The notes under the pieces were generated by a model. That model did not search any database. It saw nothing but the letters and a program-made list of their open reading frames with translations, and was not told the DNA's origin. 64,000 bases of DNA from Macrobrachium rosenbergii (Eukaryota > Arthropoda > Malacostraca > Decapoda > Palaemonidae): the NCBI RefSeq assembly GCF_040412425.1, contig NC_089781.1, positions 53,330,986-53,394,985 on the forward strand, in the 5' to 3' direction. This document shows positions 1 to 11,900 of this stretch, in pieces. Each line of letters starts with the position of its first letter. The stretch's first letter is position 1. The position numbers were made by a program, and so were the translations under genes.

Positions 1-437
1 CATCAAACTTTTTTCCCAGTATTTGTAACAAAATATATTGCATAAATATGCTTTAAAAAAAATGGAACCCCCTTCTTTTCCTCTCAGCTGTTAATGACAG
101 TTCAGTAGGCTACCATGGTTTTATTACCATTAATGTATTTTTATACAACAATTTTCTTATCAGTTGTTACCACATTGTATTACCATACATGAGATAGAAA
201 TGTGTATGTGTGAACTGTAGACATAGGCTAGCTTAGGTGTTATACTCACAAACTTAGATGGAGGGTGGAGGTGGCAGCGTGACTCTTTACCCATAAAACT
301 GGAGTATTGGTATGATCGAGCAAGGCGAAACTTTTATGTCAAGCCTTGCCCTCAGTGCTGAGTCCGATCTCAATGGACTGACGACCCTTAAGGCACTGAG
401 GGCAAGGTGTACATCCAGGTGAGGATCCCAGTGCAGT
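1..437. other. Unassigned AT-rich left edge
   Basis: No convincing coding frame or recognised repeat is visible here. The only clear structure is a perfect inverted repeat listed separately. The stretch ends where a MITE begins. Confidence 0.5.
344..407. repeat. Perfect 15-bp stem-loop
   Basis: CCTTGCCCTCAGTGC at 344-358 is the exact reverse complement of GCACTGAGGGCAAGG at 393-407, leaving a 34-nt loop. As DNA or RNA it would form a GC-rich hairpin. No function is assigned; it may be an end fragment of an unrecognised element. Confidence 0.7.
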
Positions 438-652
438 TACAGTAAACCCCCTGTATTTGTGTTCTCACGATTCGCTGACTCACCTTTTCGCGGATTGCCC
501 TATGGAACATGTATACACATTATTCGCGGAAAATTCGCCGATTCGCTGTATTTTTCACTGAGAAATATTTACTAATTACTGTATTTTTATATAATTTTCA
601 TGACTAAATGTACTTTTTGTGATGAAACTATTAAAATACTTGGGTATAAGCA
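438..652. mobile_element. MITE family A, truncated copy
   Basis: It begins TACAGTAAACCCC and matches the reverse complement of the complete copy at 4092-4440, including the motifs ATTCGCGGAAAA and CACTGAGAAATATT and the stretch ending in ...AAAATACTTGGGTATAAGCA. The match stops where the piggyBac-like coding similarity begins, so only one terminal inverted repeat remains. The TA at the outer edge fits a TA-target (Tc1/mariner-type) non-autonomous element. Confidence 0.7.
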
Positions 653-654
653 CT

Positions 655-2205
655 GGGGTTCATTCAGCTCTTCCTAACGCGGGAATTGCTGGAATACCTC
701 ATTGCAGAGACGGCGGATTACGCTCGGTACTGCCATGAGGAACTGCAGACGACGTTGTCGTATCACTGGCGGGGCTGCAACCTCACGGATATGGTGCATT
801 TTTTGGGGCTCCACATTTTTTTTGGAATGATGCCTGCTGCCGACATCAGGTAATATTGGAGGCTGAATTTTTTTTTTAGTACGCCCAATGTGCCTGGCAT
901 TATGTCCCGTGATAGTTTCCTGGCGTTGGACAGGTATTTCAACACCTTCAACCGAAGGGCCATACCCCGGAATAACCCTGACCGCCTCATCTTATTCCGC
1001 CCAGTGTTGGACTACATTCATGAATGGTGCCAGTTTCTCGTGGTTCCTTCCAAGAACCTTTCTTTGGATGAGGGGATAATGCCATACAAAAGGCGTCTAA
1101 GTATAAATAGTGTACAACCCCAAGAAGCCAAAGAAATATGGTGTGAAGTTATTTTGTATTACGGAATCCAACACTGGATACGTCGTGGACTTCTCTGTGT
1201 ATTCTGGGGTCTTCTCCACGCTGCATGACACTGTCTTCGGTCTTGTGGATTGTTTCCATAACCAGTGATACCACCTGTTTATGGATAATTATTATAACTC
1301 TGTATCCCTGTCCCAGGAACTGCATGAAGCAGGTGTGCACGTCAGTGGTACCCTTCAGTTGGTGCGTGGGGCCCCGAATGTCCTCAAGAGGTTCGCTAGC
1401 CAGCCGCAACATCTGGCAAGAGGAGAGACAGAGTGGCTGCGGAAGGGAGATGTCTTCATCATCTGTTGGAAGGGGGTCTGACTCGTGCCCATGATTACGA
1501 CGAGTCATGAGCCCATCCAAAAAGAGATCATTCAGCGGAAGAAGACACATCAGCAGGGCCGAGTTACGTATGAGGAGTTTTGTGTCCAACAGCCTACTGT
1601 CATCGGGCACTACAACAGGCACATGGGAGGAGTTGATCTCTTTGATCAACTCATCCAGTATTATCCCTTCGCCAGGAGAACCAGGAGGTGGATACAGAAG
1701 CTCCTCAAATACCTCCTTCAGTTGACCCTTCAGAATGCCTACATCCTCTACTATGGGTACAATTCGGACGCCTAAAGGTTGTCCCACATCCAGTTTCGAG
1801 GTGGCTGGGAATGCCCTCATAAACTTTAATCCAGAGGAGTGGCCTTCCAACACCGCCCCCTGCCGAGGAGCTCCAGATCTGCCCGAGAGGATGGGGCAGA
1901 TGTCACTAGGAGGGCCAACCTCGGTCTTCCTGCTCCTGCCGACGCCGCCCCTGCTGCCGCCACCCTTGATGATGCTGCTGCCCTCCCTCACATTCCAATG
2001 TCCGGTTGGGTAGTGGACCCTGTGTGTTGGCTGCAGGCAGGGGATCACACACTGGAGTTCCTAGAAGGGTGCAAGCAGAAACGGTGCCGGGTGTGCCATA
2101 TGAATGGCAGAAGAAGAGACACCCAGTACGTCTGTCGCACCTGCAAGGTGGCACTTTGCAGGTTCGGGGAGTGTGACCGCAAGTACCACACTGCGGTCAT
2201 ATATT
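655..2205 (+). pseudogene. piggyBac-like transposase, decayed
   Basis: This is a remnant of a DDE transposase of the piggyBac (DDE_Tnp_1_7) family, which cuts and pastes DNA at TTAA. Similarity starts at a F-x-LF-x-T-x-ELLEY block near 660 and runs through the MSRD-F-L block near 900. All three catalytic Asp contexts are present: SLDEG (Asp codon 1067-1069), MDNYYNS (1284-1286) and MGGVDLFDQL (1635-1637). A C-terminal Cys-rich domain follows at 2084-2192, with paired CxxC motifs and a terminal YHT. The frame is broken by TAA at 851, a frameshift near 1100-1120, TGA at 1266 and a frameshift near 1480. The N-terminus is missing and a MITE abuts the 5' side. About 515 codons remain, against roughly 590 in the cabbage looper enzyme. 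It is clearly inactive. No certain piggyBac termini flank it. Confidence 0.9.
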
Positions 2206-2589
2206 GGATGCGCCTACCCGAGACACCGGAGGCGCAGCGGATCGCCGAAGAGCGGCCCATCCGCAATCAAGAAGGGCGCGCGTCTCCCTCCTCCACCTGT
2301 GCCCCCGTCATGTTGAGAGGAAAAAATGCAAGACTCTTCAATGGAGGAGGAGAAAACAAGAACAGAGCAAGAGTCAGGATTACGAGTGAGTATTCTGCAT
2401 TGATTTTATATTTAGTTTTATATTTATTACAAGTTTTTATATATCTGTATTTATTGTTTTGTATATTATTTCATTTTATGCAAAAAAAGTTTTTCACCTG
2501 CATTCCTTTTAGTTATGTATTCATACCAAAGCAAAAAAAAATATAATATTATATATATGTGTATGTATGAATGTGTATATACATATATA
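2206..2589. other. AT-rich stretch after piggyBac remnant
   Basis: Open frames here continue out of the transposase remnant in shifted frames and do not resemble a known protein. From about 2390 the sequence becomes T-rich and low in complexity. I see no gene. Confidence 0.5.
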
Positions 2590-2612
2590 TACATACAGTA
2601 TATAGATATATA

Positions 2613-2646
<34 letters not shown>
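2590..2646. repeat. (TA)n microsatellite at LINE 3' end
   Basis: An imperfect TA/TATA run sits directly against the 3' end of the minus-strand RTE-like fragment. RTE-type LINEs often end in a short tandem repeat, so this tract may have begun as the element's own tail. Confidence 0.8.
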
Positions 2647-2647
<1 letters not shown>

Positions 2648-3376
2648 TTCTTCTTTATCTTCAGCTTTTCCCATCTTTATATGGGGTCGCTGTTTGTTAT
2701 TAGTCTTCTCCATCTTCTGCGATCATGCACCATTACCTCACTCACGTTCTTCTCCTGCATGTCCCTGTTAACTGTGTCTCTCCATCTCATTCTTGGTCTA
2801 CCTCTCCTCCTTGTTCCAGGCACTTCCATATTCATGGTTCTTTTACATACAGAATCCTCCTCTCTTCTTATAACATGTCCAAACCATTGTAATCGTCTCT
2901 GTTGCAGCTTCTTTGATATTTCTGTAACTTTCACTGTCCCTCTTATGAAGTCATTCCTTATCCTGTCTCTTCTTGTCACTCCGCACATCCAACGCAGCAT
3001 TCTCATTTCTGCCACTTCCATCTTTCTCTCTTGTGCTTTCTTCATAGGCCATGTTTCACAACTATACATCAATGCAGGTCTGAAATGCTCTTGTACATTT
3101 TTCCCCTCATCTTTACATTAAATCTTTTGTCACATAACACACCTGATGTTTTCCTCCAATTGCACCAAGCTGATTGTATTCTGTGATTCACTTCCTCTTC
3201 CATCCCTCCACAATCAGTGACACACGACCCAAGGTACTTAAAGGATGTAGCTTTTTTACTTTTGCCTGCTCTAAGTTGATGCTTCCTCTTGGTCTCCTCC
3301 ATTCATCCACATATATTCCGTTTTTTGCTCTGCTTATCTTTAGGCCTCTGTCCTCCAATGCACTTCTCCACAACTC

Positions 3377-3378
<2 letters not shown>
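2647..3378 (-). pseudogene. RTE-type LINE, 3' end of reverse transcriptase ORF
   Basis: On the minus strand a broken frame encodes the C-terminal part of the endonuclease-reverse transcriptase of an RTE-type non-LTR retrotransposon. Landmarks in order are ELWRSALEDRGL (near 3360), FKYLGS (near 3240), MEEEVNHRIQSAW, NWRKTSGVLCDKRFN, SCETWPMKKA (near 3050), EMRMLRWMCGVTR, GHVIRREED and a terminal RNSDPI-like end with stop at 2677-2679. A short A-rich 3' UTR follows and then the TA tract. The 5' part, with endonuclease and RT core, is absent, as is usual for 5'-truncated LINE insertions. Frame changes occur near 3070 and 3240-3300. Both ends now abut TA microsatellites. Confidence 0.9.

Positions 3379-3451
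<73 letters not shown>
3379..3451. repeat. (TA)n microsatellite
   Basis: Uninterrupted TA dinucleotides separate the LINE fragment from MITE family B. The long Ile-Tyr frames that cross it are repeat artefacts. Confidence 0.95.
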
Positions 3452-4440
<989 letters not shown>

Positions 4441-6893
4441 TGTATATTTGGGTCTTTTTTGGTAAGCAAAAAATCTAAACTTCTAGTGATATTCAATCAT
4501 TTACCTTCATTTTGCAACAAACGGGAAGTCTCTAGCACAATTTTCCGATTTATGGTGAATTTTTGAAAAAACTTTTTCCTTCCCTCCGCGCGCGGTAACT
4601 CCGCTGAAAATCTTAGCATGTCTTGAGTCACCTTGTCGCAATTTTCGTACCGTTTTCTATTAGGCGTTACATAAAGTGTTATACATCAAAATGTGTGCAA
4701 TTTCATGTAGAATACAACAAAAAATAACTCATGGTTGTAGCGTTTATCGGTATTGAAATATTTTCATATAAATCACGATAAGTGACAAAATTTGAACCTT
4801 CAGTCAACATTGACTCGACTGAAATGGTCAAAAAACGCAATTGTAAGCCAAAACTCTTGCATTCTAGTAACATTCAATCATTTACCTTCATTTTGCAACA
4901 AACGGGAAGTCTCTAGCACACTATTCCGATTTATGGTGAATTTTTGAAAAAACTTTTTCCTTCCCTCCACGCGCTCGGTAACTCCGCTGAAAATCCTAGC
5001 ATTTCTTGAGTCACCTTGTCGCAATTTTCGCACTGTTTTCTATTAGGCATTACATAAAGTGTTATACATCAAAATGTGTGCAATTTCATGTAGAATACAA
5101 CAAAAAATAACTCATGGTTGTAGCTTTTATTAGTTTTGAAATATTTTCATATAAATCACGATAAATGACAAAATTTGAACCTTCGATCAACTTTGACTCG
5201 ACCAAAATGGTCGAAAAATGCAATTGTAAGCCAAAACTTTCATTCTAGTAACATTCAATCATTTATCTTCATTTTGCAACAAACGGGAAGTCTCTAGCAC
5301 AAAATTTCGATTTATGGTGAATTTTTGAAAAAACTTTTTCCTTCCCTCCGTGCGCAGGAACTCCGCTGAAAATCTCAGCATCTCTTGAGTCAACTTGTAA
5401 TTTTTGCCCCATTTTATATTAGGCGTTACATAAAGTGATATACATCAAAATGTGCGCAGTTTCATGTAGAATGCAACAAAAAATAACTCATGGTTGTAGC
5501 TTTTATTACTTTTGAAATATTTTCATATAAATCACGATAAATAGAAAAAATTCGAACTTCGGTCAACTTTAACTCGACCGAAATGGTCGAAAAATGCAAT
5601 TGTAAGCTAAAACACTTACAGTCTAGTAATATTCAATCAATTACCCTCATTTTGCAACAAACTGGAAGTCTCTAGCACAATATTTCGATTTATGGTGAAT
5701 TTTTGAAAAAAACTTTTTCCTTCCCTCCGCGCGCGGGAACTCCGCTGAAAATCTCAGCATTTCTTGAGTCACATTGTCGTAATTTTGGCTCCATTTTATG
5801 TTAGGCGTTACATAAAGTGTTATACATCAAAATGTGTGCAATTTCATGTAGAATACAACAAAAAATAAATCATGGTTGTAGCTTTTATTAGTTTTGAAAC
5901 ATTTTCATATAAATCACGATAAGTGACAAAATATGAACCTTCGGTCAACTTTAACTCGACCGAAATGGTCGAAAAATGCAATTGTAAGCTAAAAAACTTA
6001 CAGTCTAGTAACATTCAATCATTTATCTTCATTTTGCAACAAACGGGAAGTCTCTAGCACAATATTTCGATTTATGGTGAATTTTTGAAGAAACTTTTTC
6101 CTTCCCTCCAGGCACGGGAACTCCGCTGAAAATCTCTGCATTTCTTGAGTCACCTTGTTGTAATTTTTGCGCCCACATCAAAATGTGCGCAATTTCATGT
6201 AGAATACAACAAAAAATAAATCATGGTTGTAGCTTTTATTACTTTTGAAATATTTTCATATAAATCACAATAAATAGAAAAAATTCGAACTTCAGTCAAC
6301 TTTAACTCGACCGAAATGGTAGAAAAATGCAATTGTTAACTAAAACACTTACAGTCTAGTAATATTCAATCAATTACCTTCATTTTGCAACAAACGGGAA
6401 GTCTCTAGCACAATATTTCGATTTATGGTGAATTTAAAAAAAAAAAAATTTTTTTACATCCGCGCATTACGAATTCATGCATCATTTTGTGATAATATTT
6501 TCTCTGCGTTGCTTTGATAGTTTTACAATCTGTTATGTACCAAAATCATCGCAATTTAGTGTACAATACAATGAAAAAAATTAACTCGTTAGCTTTAACC
6601 GTTTTGCTCACTGCGGGATTTGTATACAATTATATATGAAATTTTTTTTTGCGCTGTCATATATATTCCAATACTTATATATGATAATGATATTTTTTTC
6701 ATTTCTGATGGTTGCATACTAAACTTCAGCTAATTACAAAAAAATGAGCCAAAAATGAACTCTTAATGTTAAAAACTAAGCGTGCTGTGATTTTTTGAAA
6801 AAAAAAAATTTTCTCCGCTTCGGTGCTCACTCCCAAACGCCGCCGGCATCCGACAAACACTTTTGTAAATATAGGCTCGGCGTTTAAGAGTTA
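4441..6893. mobile_element. Satellite-carrying TIR element 1 (left end missing)
   Basis: Six to seven tandem units of about 350-384 bp occupy 4450-6430. The recurring CTAGTAAYATTCAATCA block lies near 4482, 4861, 5233, 5617, 6001 and 6352. Each unit carries TTCGGTC(N11)GACCGAA or a variant. A different terminal domain (6430-6893) follows and ends GGCGTTTAAGAGTTAA. The same tandem-plus-terminal-domain order occurs at 37492-45271, where the opposite end reads CCCTTAAACGCC. The two ends are therefore inverted repeats of a CYCTTAAACGCC terminus next to TTAA, like a non-autonomous piggyBac-type element with an internal satellite. No coding frame is seen. The left end is replaced by MITE A. Confidence 0.7.
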
Positions 6894-6896
6894 ACA

Positions 6897-7126
6897 GCTC
6901 TCCTAGGGCTGGCCCGAAGGATTAGACTTATTTTACGTGGCTAAGAACCAATTGGTTGCTTAGCAACGGGACCTACAGCTTATAGTGGAATCCGAACCAC
7001 ATTATAGTGAGAAATGAATTTCTATCACCAGAAATAAATTCCTCTGATTCTTCATTAGCCAGCCGGAGACTCGAACTCGGGCCTAGCGAGTGCTAGCCCA
7101 CAACTCTACCGACTCGCCCAACAAGG
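6897..7126 (-). mobile_element. tRNA-derived SINE
   Basis: Read on the minus strand, the element begins with a tRNA-like head. An A-box-like TGGGCGAGTCGGTA lies at 7107-7120 and a B-box GAGTTCGAGTCTC at 7066-7078, the internal RNA polymerase III promoter. A tRNA-unrelated body follows (TTGCTAAGCAACCAATTGG, ACGTAAAATAAGTCTAATCC, GGGCCAGCCCTAGGAGAGCTG). The body resembles a SINE family I recall from decapod crustaceans. The anticodon arm does not fold well, so it is not a functional tRNA. Its 3' end directly touches the satellite element. Confidence 0.85.
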
Positions 7127-7700
7127 AACTTCAAAGAGAGAGAGAAAATGGTTTTCTCCCCTCCATTCAGGACGGACCCGACCTCATTAAAGCGAAGATA
7201 GATGCTCAGAATTGATACTGTTGAAATATTAAAATTATATTAAAGTACTATTGAAATTATATTAAAATGACACATAAGTGTTTCAGGATGATAATATAAG
7301 CATTATTAGAGGGTACATTTTATGGTAAAATAATGATTTACTGGGCATACTAATTTTCAAATATTAATAATAAGTTTAAAAGTGTCTCTCTCTCTTATTT
7401 AGATAAGAGAGTTTTTCCAACTTGCAATATGTACGTATGTTTCTTTTGTATGATAAATGATTTACCTAATAAGTACTAATTTTCAAATAATAATAATAAT
7501 AATAATATGTAATATAATATTTTCCATGCATTTGTGTAGTAAATTTTTTAACATTCCAGTCTCTTTTTTATCCTCGGCTTGAGAAAGGAGGGGGGGAGGG
7601 TAAATGCCAATTTACTTGACAGTTTGATATATTGGTCGGAGGGGAGGGAGTGTTGCCCTCAGAAGCTCAAAGATTTCAATCTTTTGATATTGTAAGCCAT

Positions 7701-7703
<3 letters not shown>
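7127..7703. other. AT-rich intergenic DNA
   Basis: No coding frame is convincing. A block at 7340-7510 (ACTAATTTTCAAATATTAATA, then a short TC run, AGATAAGAGAG and GTATGATAAATGATTTA) is related to the tandem units at 49531-50285. Confidence 0.5.

Positions 7704-7785
<82 letters not shown>
7704..7785. repeat. (TC)n microsatellite
   Basis: About 40 perfect TC units. The Ser-Leu frame reading through it is a repeat artefact. Confidence 0.97.
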
Positions 7786-7789
<4 letters not shown>

Positions 7790-8067
7790 CCCAGCCAGCT
7801 TTGTTGAATATTAGTTGAAGTGGTAACTCCTTTTACTCTGCTTTGGCTCGAAGGCTTAGAATTTCAAATATACATATTTTTAAGGGTACTAATGTTTAAG
7901 ATGACTTTAAAATTATATTATTCATAATATAATTTCAAAGATTAATACAGTAATAGGATAATAATTTAAGGGGTATTTGATGTAGGAATAATACTTTACG
8001 TATACATTTGGTATTTGAACTTTCAAAATAGGCAGTTATAAGCCTTTATAGAGGTGGGGGGGGGGTT
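7786..8067. other. AT-rich spacer
   Basis: Low-complexity AT-rich sequence with a G run near 8056-8065. No gene or recognised repeat is visible. Confidence 0.5.
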
Positions 8068-8145
8068 AGCAAGTATTCGCAGATTTTAACTATTTGCGGG
8101 GGAGCTCTGGAACGCATCTTCCGTGAATACGGAGGGTTTACTGTA
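8068..8145. mobile_element. MITE family A, terminal fragment
   Basis: The last 70-80 bp of family A are present: AAGTATTCGCAGATTTT, a CGTGAATAC block and the terminus GGAGGGTTTACTGTA. The rest is missing. It abuts the DIRS relic. Confidence 0.65.
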
Positions 8146-8149
8146 TGGA

Positions 8150-8530
8150 CATATACAAAGAAAAATTGCCAAAGTACATTAGCATGTGCGTATTGTGGAT
8201 CTAACGAACATGCCACACAGTGGATGTGTGGTGACCTCTAGGTAAACCTAAAGTGCTTGAACCGGGCATAATGTCTTGTCTTCTAAATTGAGTTTTCTTA
8301 TAAGAATAGATTTCCTTTTTAAAGGATCCTCATTCTTGGCCAGGGTTGATAGGCCAGGGGACAATAATAATTGATGGTCAGATGTTTGTGTGATGCATTG
8401 TCCCCCATCCAAGAGAGACCAGTTCACCAATTCGAGCTCCTGATGCTAATGCAATGAAGAAAATCGCCTTTTGTAGCATGTGCTTTGTGGTTGTATTAGG
8501 CCAGCTGAATTGAGAGATTCATAGAAGTCT
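8150..8530 (-). pseudogene. Tyrosine recombinase fragment (DIRS-like, family 2)
   Basis: The minus strand encodes an ASGARIGEL-like block near 8430-8450, holding the first catalytic Arg of the tyrosine-recombinase fold. KNEDP-like and KTLCPVQAL motifs (near 8250-8340) follow and match the region between catalytic Arg and HxxR in the other DIRS copies. Several frames are needed to read it. The HxxR box and nucleophilic Tyr are absent because the element stops at about 8150. Confidence 0.7.
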
Positions 8531-9870
8531 AAGCACCTTGTTCAGGGACCAAGTAATTGGAAGCCTTTCGGGAGCAGGAGTGGTTGTCCAATATCCACTC
8601 TGTTGAAGCTGTCGTTTTTCTTGATAGTCTGCTATTACAATGTGAGGTGAATTGCAGACATGTGCCACTTTCTTGCTTGGGCCATCTGAAGGATGGCTAG
8701 CATTATCATATTGAGAGGAGGTGAACATGATCCTGACCTCATGATGTAGGATATTGTGGTTATGTTGTCTCTCTTCTGGGGATTTGAGTTTTTTGAGAGA
8801 CAAAAAGACAACCATCAGCTCCAGGAAATTGATATAAGAATTCCTCAGAGTAGCTGACCACCTCCCTGACACCTGACGATCCTCCCAACCTGTCAACGAG
8901 GCATACAGATGGAGGATTCAGGGTGGCCTGTTTCGCCAGAGATTCCTTCCAGATCCAAGGCTGAGGTATCTCCTCAACTTTTTTAATCTTTTGATGAGGT
9001 CAGTCTTGTATCTTTTTTCTTGCATGCGATAGCCAGAATTTATTCACATTTTTAGTTGTAATTTAAGTATTGGATCTGTCCTGATACGAACTGCAGCAAG
9101 ACCATCATACGTTGTAATTGCCATCTGAAAACCCTGGGCTGTGCAAGGAACCTTTTGAGGACTTGCCTTATTCTGTTTTGAGCATGATGGGGAAAGACAA
9201 CAGGCCTGAAGAGCATCCCAACACAGTCCCAGCCACTGAAAGTGTCTGCTGGGAGTGAGGTGGGATTTTTTCAAATTTATTATAAAACCTTTTGACTGTC
9301 GTGGGTTGACCAGTGCTCTTAGGTTTTTCAAGCACTTTTCTTGTTGGCCCGCAGATCAACCAGTTGTCTAGGTAGGCTATTAGTTGTACTCCTTTTTGTG
9401 TGAGTTCTCAAACAAATACCATTGCTAATTTTGTAAAATATTCTTTAGGCAATGGTTAGCCCAAAGGGCATGACTTTGATTCTGTACATATCTTTCCCTA
9501 TCCGGAACTTTAGGAAGGGGAGGAAGGGAACGGCTATAGGGATGTGCCAGTATGTATCTTTCAGATCTATAGAAACTGTCCAAGTCCCTTTTGGAATGAT
9601 TCAACGTACATAGACAACGGTAATTGCAGTATCTGAAACTTTTGGCAAACAGTGTGTTTGTTCAATGTTGATTGGTTGAGGATCATTCTACTTTTGGAGG
9701 AATCCTTTTTGAGGACACAGAAGAGACATACTTGGTGGCGAATATATGCATGTTTCTCTATGGGCCCCATTAACAGGACCTTTCTGCACATATAAATGAT
9801 GCTGCCCCCCCACTGGGAAAACTTCCATTGTCTGTGATATCGTTGAAGCCGACCCCCGACCATATAATTC
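8531..9870 (-). pseudogene. Reverse transcriptase / RNase H remnant (DIRS-like, family 2)
   Basis: In sense order there is an RT finger region with SRMILNQSTLNKH near 9690, and TWTVSIDLKDTYWHI (near 9550), which holds the first catalytic Asp. KVMPFGLTIA (near 9460) and an active-site block YLDN (near 9370) follow, in place of the usual YLDD. A thumb-like HFQWLGLCWD (near 9230) and an RNase H start (HLYASLTGWED near 8900; NFLELMVVFLSLKKL near 8820) complete it. The frame shifts many times and in-frame stops interrupt it. It cannot be functional. Confidence 0.75.
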
Positions 9871-11900
9871 CTCCTGGTATCTGCCTCCTCCTCTGCCTTC
9901 GCCTTTGATAGATATTCAGGTTTGCTTTTCCTTTTTCCCCTATAAGAAGGTTTTTGGATGTTGTGAAAAGGGATGTCCTTGCTGTTGTTATTGTTGTCCC
10001 TTTGAAGGGAATTGCCCCTTCTGACCACCTACCTGCTTTTTGAAGAAGGAAAACTTTTGGGGGTGACTGAAGGCTTGTATGATTTTTTATCAAAGCGAGC
10101 CTTTTTTGGGGTTGGGTAAAGGAAAATTTTGGGTTTTTTGTTTCCTGAATTCCCCTTTCCCCAGAAGAGTGTACACTGTACAGTTCTGTTGGCGGGCATG
10201 CTCGTTGAGTTGAGCCACAACAGACTCCTTAAACAGGTCCTTACAGAAGGGGTTAGAATGTAATAATGCAGTGACATTTGAGAGTGATTTGATTGAGCCT
10301 TCCATTGCTCCCATTTGCGCTTTCATGCGCTATTCTAGGAAGTCACAGAGTGCTTCCCATCAGGTTCTCATAAGGCTTTTGGCTCAGCAGCAAAAATTAT
10401 CCTGGAATCTTCTGGAAGCCTTTTGGTGGCAAATTCCAGCAAAGTGGTAGAGGTTATCATAATAAGGAGTTGGAGCCTAGCTTAAAATTCTGATGAGGCT
10501 GTCCCCTCTGAGAGTCTTCTCATAGGGGTTCCAAACTGCTGCATAGCTATATCTAAAGGGAGCTTTTTCCTTTTCAAAGGGAGTTGTAGTGTTGCCCATT
10601 CCTTGGTGGAATTTCCTGAAACTGGGATGACCGTGGCAGATGGTTTTAATTCTGCCATTGTCTCTTTTTAGTCACTACAAAATCTGAAAATCTGTCTTCA
10701 CATGATTAATAATTTTGAAAGTGAAGGGACAGAAGGCTGGGGCTATTGGTGAGCAACTTGGGTCTTATTCAAAATGGAATTAGAGGTCCATTTTTCGTTG
10801 ACCTGGTAGAGGGTGATTTCTATAGCTTTTAATGCTATAGGCACAGATGAAGATGGTACCAGGTGCCATTCTGTATTAGGGAATGCTGCTGTTTCTAAAT
10901 TCTACACATACAACTTCGATCATAGTGTTTTTCTCATTAATAACATACTTGCCATTGGGAGAGAAAATGCACATTGAGGTGTCTCGCCATTTTTTATCAG
11001 AATCATCAGGGGTGGGTATTGGAGCCCCTATTATGTTTTGATCTGAAGTTCTGTATTCCAGACTGATCCTTTGTTGTTTCCAGTTGGAATTCTAACATTA
11101 GACCTTGTTTGGGCAGCATTTGTATCCACACTCACTTTTTGGTTACAGGATGTAACACTCACTTTTTGGTTACAGTATGTAGTACTTTTACGTTTTGGGG
11201 TGTGCCTGATCAACTTGCTTTCCTTTTCAGAATTATGCTTCATATCCCTTATATATTGCTGTTCTGTGGCAATTTCCTTACGGAATTGATCAAATGCTGC
11301 AAACTGCGTATCCCTTTTGGGGGAGCTTGTGCAGTCTAACTGAACTGTAACTGCCTGTTGATCAAGGGGCAGAAGTCCTGGGTAAATTAATGTAGTCATT
11401 TCAGTTGGAGTTAGGTGGATCCAAGTATCCCATTTGGGGGAAAGATCCTATTCAGCAACGATAGCTGCATGGGGAATAGAATTTCTTCAGGAGGGTTTCT
11501 CCCATGGCTAGCTAAAATTTGTGTCCCTGAGCCTTCTGGGTTCAGCAGGGTCATTTCAGTGGCAATGTCCACTTCATATTCTTTAGTAAGAATGTCAACT
11601 CCATATAAAGATTCCTCTACTTCCTCTGCAGGGTTAACCTGGGAGGTACTGTCGAATGATGTCACTGGGTTTTGGCCCAAACATTGATGTTGTACTGAGA
11701 AAGGGTTAAATATCTGCTGCTGGAGTTCTGCTAGAAAGATATAATCGCTCCCTCCCTCACCCCTACTGAACCCTAGGACCCATCAAGACAACTTAAAAGG
11801 AGCTGTTTTGTCTTTAAAACTTGCTGCCAGGAGTATACTAGAAATCTCGCCCACATCTGGTGACCAAGCAAATTTTCCTTGTTTTTTTACAAGGACTATG
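9871..11900 (-). pseudogene. Gag-like remnant (DIRS-like, family 2)
   Basis: Several open stretches on the minus strand (about 11680-11411, 11399-11031 and 10326-9900) lie where Gag is expected upstream of RT. They are rich in Lys, Ser, Asn and Pro, with no zinc knuckle. The piece at 10326-10030 ends in basic sequence directly before the RT part. Assignment rests mainly on position and weak resemblance; part of it may not be Gag. Confidence 0.45.

Larger units (their letters stand above)
8150..11900 (-). mobile_element. DIRS-like retrotransposon relic, second family
   Basis: Minus-strand fragments in the order Gag-like, reverse transcriptase, RNase H, tyrosine recombinase mark an old DIRS-like element, clearly diverged from the four copies further right. 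No ITR or ICR is recognised. The recombinase is cut off before its HxxR and Tyr motifs, so the 3' end is missing. Stops and frameshifts are dense. The three coding remnants are listed separately. Confidence 0.8.

Noticed and set aside
1149..2048. 299-codon minus-strand frame
   Set aside because: It is antisense to the piggyBac transposase remnant and has no similarity of its own.
4450..6430. Regularly spaced repeats that could suggest a CRISPR array
   Set aside because: Units are about 380 bp, contiguous, without short repeat/unique spacer structure, and the context is eukaryotic transposons; this is satellite DNA.
7050..7126. Functional tRNA gene on the minus strand
   Set aside because: A and B boxes are good, but the anticodon arm and acceptor stem do not fold properly and a SINE body is attached; it is a tRNA-derived SINE head.
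7632..7814. Ser-Leu or Arg-Glu repeat frames here and at 28354-28621, 46255-46510 and 49609-49824
   Set aside because: They are translations of TC/GA microsatellites.
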